DNA of 11,452 bases from Candidatus Thalassarchaeaceae archaeon. Lineage in GTDB: Archaea > Thermoplasmatota > Poseidoniia > Poseidoniales > Thalassarchaeaceae. The position numbers were made by a program, and so were the translations under genes. This document shows positions 6,207-11,452 of this stretch, piece after piece; position 1 is the first letter of the stretch; every line of letters starts with the position of its first letter. Location: positions 1-11,452 of the forward strand of contig JAQXFA010000144.1 in NCBI GenBank assembly GCA_029250565.1, in the 5' to 3' direction. Under the pieces are notes generated by a model that saw only the letters and a list, made by a program, of their open reading frames with translations, did no database searches and was not told where the DNA came from.

Positions 6207-8048
6207 GTGGCGCCCTTCGTGACTGATTCCACGCTAGGCCGTACGGTGGCCGAAAGATTGCGTCATGCGCGCATGATTGCCCTAGGTGACCGCAAGAACC
6301 CGTTATGCATCACTCCGGCCCTAATTGGCACAAGAAATGACGAATCTCAACTAAGTATCAGCACTAATTTAATGCCATTTGTAGTTGATTATGATAGCAG
6401 TTCTTTGCCAGCGGCTATGACAATTACTGGGAGAGGGGCAATGGCAATGCCATTTGACAACGATTCCCCTCAATGGTTTTGTCAAATGAACCATATTTTG
6501 CCACCTTCATTAGAAGATTCAGACACAGGAGTAAGAGGGCGTTCAAATGGTGGCCTAATTTCTCTGTCTTGGCAAACACTGAGGCATGATTCAGAATTAA
6601 TGGATTTACCTGAACAACCCGAAATTATTGCTTTGGTTGATGCTATTCAATTGGCAAACCATCCTGGTAAATTGGTTTCTGCTTTGGCAGTCCTTAGAAC
6701 TCATTTCCCTTCGTCTTTGTTATGGTGTCCAGGTTTAGGTGGGCCAGATAACCTTGCTATGCTTACTTGGTTTGGCGTTGACTTACATGATTTCACGCGT
6801 TCAAGGCAAGCAGAATCATTGGGCTTTTTACTAACATCTGATGGGGCAAGAAAGCCAAGTGAAGAATACGATGAAGATTCTGACATTGGGGCGCAGTATA
6901 ATGAATGGAAACGTGAGATTTCGGCGGTAAAATCTGCGCTAAAGAGTGGGACTCTGCGTCAATTAGTCGAAAAGCGTTCTTTGAATTCACCGAAACTAAT
7001 TGAGCATCTTCGTTACCATGACCGATTGATGTGCGAGCAATTTAGTGATGAAGGTGAGATTTCAATTAATGGCGCACCATTGCGTCGTTTCGTAAAATAC
7101 GGAATGAAATGGCGTTGCCACAGTCCAGTTAATCGCCAAGATCCTCTCATTGTTGATTGGATCCAAAGGATAATTTCTGATTATCGAACACCTACTGAGC
7201 AATCAGAGGTTCTAGTGCTGCTTCCTTGCAGTGCTCGGAAGCCATACTCAATGTCACAGTCTCACAGACGCTTCCGAGGTTCACTTCGTCACCGCCCGCT
7301 CCACGAAGTCATGGTGACTTCACCATTAGGGGTAGTTCCTCGTGAACTTGAGGAATTATGGCCCGCTTCTCACTACGATATTCCCGTGACCGGAGAATGG
7401 GACGGCGATGAATTAGCAACAATCCAAAAATGTGTCAAATCACTAGTCTCCAACAATGGTTACAAGAGAATAATTAATCATAGTGGGGTCAATTTTGACA
7501 GCGATGAAATTGGTGTTGAAATTATTGATACGAGGCAAGGCGAAGGTGCTGGCTCTCATGAAGCACTTGCAAGACTCAAACAAGCGTCAGAGGATGCTGC
7601 TAAGAAATTCCATCCTGATTATAGGATGAATGAGAAACAACAATTACTCATTAAAATGAGAAGCATTTCCCGCTGGCTTCATAATAATGATGACTGGCTT
7701 GAAAACGCTCATGTTGGAGGAAAACCCCCACGTTGGAAGATTCTTGAAGGAAAACAGCAGTTAGCAATGTGGCATCCTCAAGATGGAAGGTTTGCATTTC
7801 CAAAGGGTACTTTACCTAGTTTAGCAAATTTTGGAACCCTATCAGAAGTACATTTAGTAGATGGCCCGAAACTTGAGGGCGATATTTTCTCGTCAATGAT
7901 TAGCAAGGTGGTTGGAGACATTCGAGTCGGCGACGAAGTGTTGCTTTACCGTGCAGGAAACCTCCTTGGCAGCGCTCGTAGCGTGACTGCAAAATGGGAG
8001 TATTTCGGCAGCCCTGGCAGGGTTGCAAAGACCAAACACAGGCTGTAA
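6207..8048 (+). CDS. arcS: Archaeosine synthase ArcS (TgtA2)
   Basis: The 613-residue length and layout are those of ArcS. The enzyme acts on tRNA already carrying preQ0 at position 15 and, with lysine, makes the adduct that the radical-SAM partner RaSEA cleaves to archaeosine. The N-terminal part is a TGT-like domain with the block LLWCPGLGGPDN (residues 171-182) followed by LTWFGVDLHD. The ArcS-specific signature PCX3KPYX2SX2H is complete: P340-C341, K345-P346-Y347, S350, H353. A C-terminal PUA domain (about 533-605, with VRVGDEVL-like and GNLLGSARS pieces) should bind the tRNA acceptor end. The start is GTG 6207 or a nearby downstream codon; no Shine-Dalgarno site is seen, so a leaderless transcript is likely. 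tgtA and raSEA are not in the window. rps15 follows 68 bases downstream in the same direction. Confidence 0.92.
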   Translation: MAPFVTDSTLGRTVAERLRHARMIALGDRKNPLCITPALIGTRNDESQLSISTNLMPFVVDYDSSSLPAAMTITGRGAMAMPFDNDSPQWFCQMNHILPPSLEDSDTGVRGRSNGGLISLSWQTLRHDSELMDLPEQPEIIALVDAIQLANHPGKLVSALAVLRTHFPSSLLWCPGLGGPDNLAMLTWFGVDLHDFTRSRQAESLGFLLTSDGARKPSEEYDEDSDIGAQYNEWKREISAVKSALKSGTLRQLVEKRSLNSPKLIEHLRYHDRLMCEQFSDEGEISINGAPLRRFVKYGMKWRCHSPVNRQDPLIVDWIQRIISDYRTPTEQSEVLVLLPCSARKPYSMSQSHRRFRGSLRHRPLHEVMVTSPLGVVPRELEELWPASHYDIPVTGEWDGDELATIQKCVKSLVSNNGYKRIINHSGVNFDSDEIGVEIIDTRQGEGAGSHEALARLKQASEDAAKKFHPDYRMNEKQQLLIKMRSISRWLHNNDDWLENAHVGGKPPRWKILEGKQQLAMWHPQDGRFAFPKGTLPSLANFGTLSEVHLVDGPKLEGDIFSSMISKVVGDIRVGDEVLLYRAGNLLGSARSVTAKWEYFGSPGRVAKTKHRL

Positions 8049-8049
8049 T

Positions 8050-8066
8050 GCCTCTCATAGAGAGGC
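8050..8066 (+). other. Perfect 7-bp hairpin just after the arcS stop
   Basis: GCCTCTC and GAGAGGC form a perfect 7-base-pair stem around a three-base ATA loop, one base after the arcS TAA. No T-run follows, so it is not a standard terminator. It could protect the arcS 3' end, mark a processing point between arcS and rps15, or act in the rps15 leader, since ribosomal protein S15 is known in bacteria to regulate its own mRNA through leader structure. Confidence 0.5.
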
Positions 8067-8106
8067 GGAGCGGTTATGAATGGGGAGTAAGTCGGCGGCT
8101 CGCTCA

Positions 8107-8111
8107 AGGTG
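8107..8111 (+). promoter_or_regulatory. Shine-Dalgarno site of rps15
   Basis: AGGTG ends five bases before ATG 8117 and matches the archaeal ribosome-binding core. It fixes the rps15 start and argues against the longer open frame that begins at 7994 inside arcS. Confidence 0.55.
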
Positions 8112-8116
8112 TTATC

Positions 8117-8572
8117 ATGGGACGAATGCACAGTGGTGGAAAGGGTCGTTCAGGCTCAACTCGCCCAAATGTTAGTGACTTACCAGAGTGGTCTGAACAA
8201 GACGCTTCAAGGGTTGAGTCGCTCATTGTTGAATTGAATGAACAAGGCAATTCAAACGCTATGATAGGTACAATACTACGTGACCAACATTCAGTTCCTA
8301 GTGTAAAACTACTACTTGGGAAGTCTGTCGGCGCAGTTCTTGAAGAAGCTGGCAAGACCCGTGAAGTTCCTGAAGAATTGATGAACATGATGCGTAAGGC
8401 ACAGGGCATCATTGACCATTTAGAGAATAATCGTAAAGATTTGCATAACAACCGTCAACTCAATCTTGTAGAATCAAAGATTCGCCGCACAGCCCAATAT
8501 TACAAGTCAAATGGTAAATTAGATGCTGAGTGGAATTACAAGCGTGACCAACTACGCTTAATGGTTGAATAA
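8117..8572 (+). CDS. rps15: 30S ribosomal protein S15 (uS15, archaeal type)
   Basis: The protein has 151 residues, the archaeal/eukaryotic length (bacterial S15 is about 89). The N-terminal extension MGRMHSGGKGRSGSTRP is the typical archaeal/S13e leader. The C-terminal S15 domain shows the 16S rRNA-binding core: NRKDLHNNRQLNLVESKI, then RRTAQYYKSNGKL and a terminal W-x-Y-K-R-D helix. It binds the central domain of 16S rRNA early in small-subunit assembly. The gene is set between arcS and a RecJ/Cdc45-like gene, all in one direction with gaps of 68 and 52 bases, so a shared transcript is likely. The order rps15-recJ is common in euryarchaea. The residue next to ESKIRR is Thr where Leu is common; otherwise the core is ordinary. 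Confidence 0.96.
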   Translation: MGRMHSGGKGRSGSTRPNVSDLPEWSEQDASRVESLIVELNEQGNSNAMIGTILRDQHSVPSVKLLLGKSVGAVLEEAGKTREVPEELMNMMRKAQGIIDHLENNRKDLHNNRQLNLVESKIRRTAQYYKSNGKLDAEWNYKRDQLRLMVE

Positions 8573-8590
8573 TTCTAGCCATTTCTGTAA

Positions 8591-8600
8591 GTGGTTTTTT
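8591..8600 (+). terminator. Possible T-run terminator after rps15
   Basis: A six-T run at 8595-8600 lies about 20 bases after the rps15 stop. Archaeal RNA polymerase can stop at T-runs without a hairpin, so part of the transcription may end here before the next gene. The run is short and the genes are close, so read-through is likely. Confidence 0.25.
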
Positions 8601-8624
8601 GGCGGTTGACATTGTCGGGCGGCC

Positions 8625-9464
8625 ATGCGCTCATTATTGGAGTTGGAGGCATTTGCTGTAATTGCCGAAAATCTCCAAGCTTATGCGACATCAATTAGCC
8701 AATCAGATACTATTACACTGATTATTCCACCATCACCAGAAGGTGCAGTCAGTTCGGCTTTTTTGGAGGCGGCTTTGTTAGATAGTGAAATCCCTTATCG
8801 CCGACGTTTTTCTCCTCGCTCTGCAAGCCCCCCATATATTGAGGTGAAAGATGGGGATGCATTAGACAAACCCACCACTCATCAACCCAATCAATTTGTC
8901 ATAACCCCACTCTTTGCTACAGGAGTGAGAGGGCATGATGGGGTAGCCCACAGAGGCATCCTTTCAACGGTTGCACAAGCAGCAGCCTTGGCAGAATTAA
9001 TTTCACCCGATGGCAAAAAATCACGTTCACTTAGGCCATGGTTGCTGGCTGGTAATTGGTGGGCAGGTGCACTTGACCAAGGGTATGATCCTGTGTATAG
9101 TGCTCTTCGCGACCATTTGCATCAGGAGGGTTCTGTTAGAGTAGTACCAATTCCGGAGATTGAAAATCCAGATATGACTGGGCTTAAACAGATCGACCTA
9201 GAAATCGAGGCAAGTACTCGTGAAACATGGTCTGCGCTAGATGTAGATGCCAAGGCAAACGCGCTAAGCACACTTGTCCTACCACAGGTGTTGAGTGAAA
9301 AGCCATCAACTGCAAGACTCGAAGAGTTGGTGTGGCACCGTATTAAATTGGCAGATTCTGAAAGTGATTTACACACTAGGATGGTTGCAGCGCGTGCAAT
9401 GTGGGATGGTACTCCGAAAGCGGCATCGGTTTTGATTGACTCAATATTGTCTAAAGCAGTCTGA
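8625..9464 (+). CDS. Shortened, probably inactive RecJ/Cdc45-like (DHH-family) protein
   Basis: The 279-residue protein starts at ATG 8625. The call rests on gene order (rps15 followed by a RecJ-type gene is widespread in euryarchaea) and on a weak match in sequence. Residues 29-60, strand TITLIIPP, then SPEG, then a helix (AVSSAFLEAALLDS) and IPYRRRF, align with the first motif of DHH phosphoesterases, where RecJ has strand-DxDG-helix. Here the metal-binding Asp residues are gone (P-S-P-E-G at 36-40), and no DHH triplet is present. A later stretch (132-155, ending WLLAGNWWAGALDQG) resembles the RecJ segment around ALVGAIGD. Archaeal RecJ is usually about 450 residues with a DHHA1 domain, so this protein lacks much of the C-terminal half. 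It may be a structural Cdc45-like subunit acting with MCM and GINS rather than a nuclease. An unrelated family is possible; a profile search would decide. Confidence 0.5.
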   Translation: MRSLLELEAFAVIAENLQAYATSISQSDTITLIIPPSPEGAVSSAFLEAALLDSEIPYRRRFSPRSASPPYIEVKDGDALDKPTTHQPNQFVITPLFATGVRGHDGVAHRGILSTVAQAAALAELISPDGKKSRSLRPWLLAGNWWAGALDQGYDPVYSALRDHLHQEGSVRVVPIPEIENPDMTGLKQIDLEIEASTRETWSALDVDAKANALSTLVLPQVLSEKPSTARLEELVWHRIKLADSESDLHTRMVAARAMWDGTPKAASVLIDSILSKAV

Positions 9465-9484
9465 TTACAAAGTTAGTAATTCAG
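9461..9484. terminator. Inverted repeat between convergent genes, possible two-way terminator
   Basis: CTGATTAC (9461-9468) pairs with GTAA-T-TCAG (9476-9484) through eight base pairs, with one bulged T and a seven-base loop. It overlaps the stop of the plus-strand gene and sits four bases before the stop of the minus-strand gene. ATTTTAT follows on the plus strand. Position and symmetry fit a terminator shared by both directions. Confidence 0.4.
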
Positions 9485-9487
9485 ATT

Positions 9488-11452
9488 TTATGAGATTTTG
9501 AGGCGTGTATCACAGCCATCACAACATACTCTAACTGGTCTCTTCGTTGTCTTTACAGCAATTTTATCTGCACAGACAGGGCATTTAACAACAGGGATTT
9601 TTACACGTTTTTTACGAATTCCAATACTTGGCATTATTGTGAAATATGCCGCGTCATCTGCTAGTGCGTCATCTAAACTGATTTTTGGAGTTACAACAGC
9701 AACAGCCAACATCATTACACCAGCAACTCCCAAAGCAACTAGCATGAATACTAAAGGCAAGGCGAAGAAGTATGAGTATCCCCAAACACCAGTGAATAGT
9801 ACTGATGTCAACCAGAAACCAACTCTTGGTTTGTCTTTGGTTAATTTACGAGCTAAAAAGGTGAAAGCAACAAACATTGCAAATGATTGCAATAAGGTGA
9901 CAAGTGGTGAATGAGCCAGACTACCGATAACATATGCGACTCGATAATCTGACATCGCATCTTCACCTACTAAGGTGGTTTTTGAGACGGTCACAGTTTC
10001 TGTGTAAATGAATCTCTTATGGGAGTAATCTATTCCGCTACCATCAACTGCTGCTGTCCCAACCATCATTGAAGTTTTCAAACGAGCATCAATTGTTAGT
10101 TCAGTCCAAAACGGAGTTGCTGATGCTTGTGGTCTAACGAAATTATCGAAAAGAACACTCTTTTCACCTACTTTGATATTCTCAAGTGACTCAATGGTAA
10201 TCGTGATAGTTGAATCACTAAATCCGTAATCATCGTTTACATCGATGCTAACTGTTGGTGCTGCTGCTGCTTCAATAGGTTCTACGCCAAGTAAGCGACC
10301 AGAATCAAGCATTAACCCATCAAACATGAATTGTTTGAGTGAGGACGCTCTCCCTGATAGATAAGTTTCCAAGGCTTGAACTTCAGATGAATCAACTTGT
10401 TGATTGTTATGAGTTACTTCCGTTGATGAACTTCCTTGGACCTTTCTCCATTGGGATAGTGAGTCTAGAGAATCATTACCTATGTTGTCTAATCCCCACC
10501 TCATCCATGTTGCCATGGGACCTTCTAGATCAATTTGGGTTGTTCTATGAATGCGGTCACCACCTTCGACTTCAGCATCAATTTTGACACTGATTTGGCT
10601 TCCACCGCTTCGAAGCGGTTCATCCGCAGGGAATATTCCATATCCACTGCCACTCCCTCCTCCAAATGATAATACATAGGAAAATCCACCATTGAATGGT
10701 TGAATCTGTGAATCTGAAACTGTTAATGAGAGATTGACATCGTATACTCCATCTTGGGATGATTCCGGCGCCTGCCAATTTAGGTATACTTGAGCGCCAT
10801 CATTGTGCATAGTTGCAACAACTGTGTCAACAACCACGCCATCGATCTTGAATTCGGTTGTTGATTTTTCCCAAATTGCAGCACCATAACCAGAGTGTAG
10901 GACTACTGGAATCTGAACCGAGTTTCCATTCACTACAGCCGGTTGCCAATCCATTTTTACTAAGGGGATATTTGCTCGGAGATTTGATGCATATTCATCT
11001 GTACCCCAAATAAATCTCACACCTGCTTCCTCATCAGGGGAATTGAAGATCAGGGTTTGTACGCTAAGTACTACAACAACTAACTCTCCACTAGAGAAAA
11101 TGTTGCCTTGCTCATCAATGTCTATCGTCACATCAACTGTTCCAAGACCAGGGGTGTATGCTGGATTGGTGTTTGAGGAGCCCGTCCATGACTTCCCCCC
11201 TATCTTCACCTCAGCTGAGACATTTGCTTGAACCCCTCCTGCATTTACTACCTCATAATTTACTGAGAGTGTCCAAGTTGAAATTGGATAACTTCCACTC
11301 GTTGCTTGTGGAACTCTCCAACGAGCGATTTCGGTAAGTTGGCTTACAGAGGAGGTGACCCATACATCTTGTTCAGTTGTCAAATCAGCAGAGAATGGGC
11401 TAAGTGTACCTTTTCCGGTTTCATCACCTTCGCCCAGTAAATAGTAGTCAAC
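9488..11452 (-). CDS. C-terminal part of a large surface protein with membrane segments and cytoplasmic zinc ribbon
   Basis: The frame is open to the window edge, so the 654 visible residues are the C-terminal part of a longer gene; the TTG at 11383 is internal, since the reading continues upstream (YYLLGEGDETGKG). I do not recognise a named family. Residues 1 to about 505 are beta-rich and Ser/Thr/Gly-rich, with Ig-like or CARDB-like repeats (for example TWTLSVNYEVVNAGG, and another around VQIPVVLHSG), so they are probably outside the cell. A Gly/Ser linker (FGGGSGSGYG) separates subregions. Three hydrophobic segments (about 514-534, 544-562 and 564-587) form the membrane part, with a basic loop RKLTKDKPR. 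The tail ends in a zinc ribbon: C624-x2-C627 and C644-x2-C647 with an extra C643. It converges on the RecJ-like gene. It may be an envelope component or receptor; no enzymatic motif is visible. Confidence 0.75.
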   Translation of the reverse strand, partial: VDYYLLGEGDETGKGTLSPFSADLTTEQDVWVTSSVSQLTEIARWRVPQATSGSYPISTWTLSVNYEVVNAGGVQANVSAEVKIGGKSWTGSSNTNPAYTPGLGTVDVTIDIDEQGNIFSSGELVVVVLSVQTLIFNSPDEEAGVRFIWGTDEYASNLRANIPLVKMDWQPAVVNGNSVQIPVVLHSGYGAAIWEKSTTEFKIDGVVVDTVVATMHNDGAQVYLNWQAPESSQDGVYDVNLSLTVSDSQIQPFNGGFSYVLSFGGGSGSGYGIFPADEPLRSGGSQISVKIDAEVEGGDRIHRTTQIDLEGPMATWMRWGLDNIGNDSLDSLSQWRKVQGSSSTEVTHNNQQVDSSEVQALETYLSGRASSLKQFMFDGLMLDSGRLLGVEPIEAAAAPTVSIDVNDDYGFSDSTITITIESLENIKVGEKSVLFDNFVRPQASATPFWTELTIDARLKTSMMVGTAAVDGSGIDYSHKRFIYTETVTVSKTTLVGEDAMSDYRVAYVIGSLAHSPLVTLLQSFAMFVAFTFLARKLTKDKPRVGFWLTSVLFTGVWGYSYFFALPLVFMLVALGVAGVMMLAVAVVTPKISLDDALADDAAYFTIMPSIGIRKKRVKIPVVKCPVCADKIAVKTTKRPVRVCCDGCDTRLKIS

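Noticed and set aside
7994..8116. Upstream extension of rps15 overlapping arcS
   Set aside because: The archaeal S15 N-terminus (MGRMHSGGKG) begins at ATG 8117 behind a Shine-Dalgarno site; the extra 41 residues overlap the arcS end and match nothing in S15.
8625..9464. RecJ-like gene as a decayed pseudogene
   Set aside because: The frame is intact with 279 codons, ordinary composition and a normal start, which fits a functional protein that has lost the catalytic residues rather than a decaying gene.
11383..11452. TTG 11383 as the start of the last minus-strand gene
   Set aside because: The frame continues without a stop to the window end and has protein-like composition, so the gene is cut by the edge rather than starting there.

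Overview
The window looks like a piece of an archaeal chromosome, most probably from a planktonic euryarchaeon of the Marine Group II / Poseidoniales type or a near relative. The archaeal assignment rests on an archaeosine synthase (ArcS) with its signature motif, an archaeal/eukaryotic-type ribosomal protein S15, a UPF0201 protein (an archaea-only family) and Shine-Dalgarno sites of the GGTG/GGTGAT kind. The narrower assignment is inferred from moderate-to-low GC, very tight spacing, frequent TTG/GTG starts, and large membrane-anchored surface proteins next to housekeeping genes. No rRNA, tRNA, insertion sequence, integrase or CRISPR array was seen. No gap between genes reaches 300 bases; the longest is about 90 bases.

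Layout. (1) 1-102: the C-terminal end of a Nudix-type hydrolase, cut by the window edge, converging on a UPF0201 RNA-binding-type protein (112-612, minus). (2) 706-1764, plus: an ExoA-like family 2 glycosyltransferase with C-terminal membrane segments. (3) 1836-2687, plus: an unrecognised membrane protein with a Lys-Pro repeat and a C-terminal zinc ribbon, followed by dnaJ (2759-3904, plus). (4) 3929-6193, minus: a large secreted, single-pass membrane protein with a PPC-like ectodomain and a cytoplasmic domain, divergent from the next block. (5) 6207-9464, plus: arcS, rps15 and a shortened RecJ/Cdc45-like protein, probably one transcription unit. (6) 9488-11452, minus: the C-terminal 654 residues of a second large surface protein with three membrane segments and a cytoplasmic zinc ribbon; its start lies beyond the window.

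How the genes fit together. Block 5 is an information-processing cluster: tRNA G15 modification, the small ribosomal subunit, and a protein from the family that gives archaea their Cdc45-like replication factor. rps15 next to a recJ-type gene is a recurrent archaeal order, and it is the main reason for the call on the third gene, which has lost the acidic DHH-phosphoesterase residues. The DnaJ block suggests protein quality control, with a membrane zinc-ribbon protein as a possible partner. The two surface proteins and the glycosyltransferase concern the cell envelope. The points most worth a second look are the catalytically dead, truncated RecJ/Cdc45-like protein, the glycosyltransferase without a normal DXD-type motif, and the Lys-Pro/zinc-ribbon membrane protein beside dnaJ.
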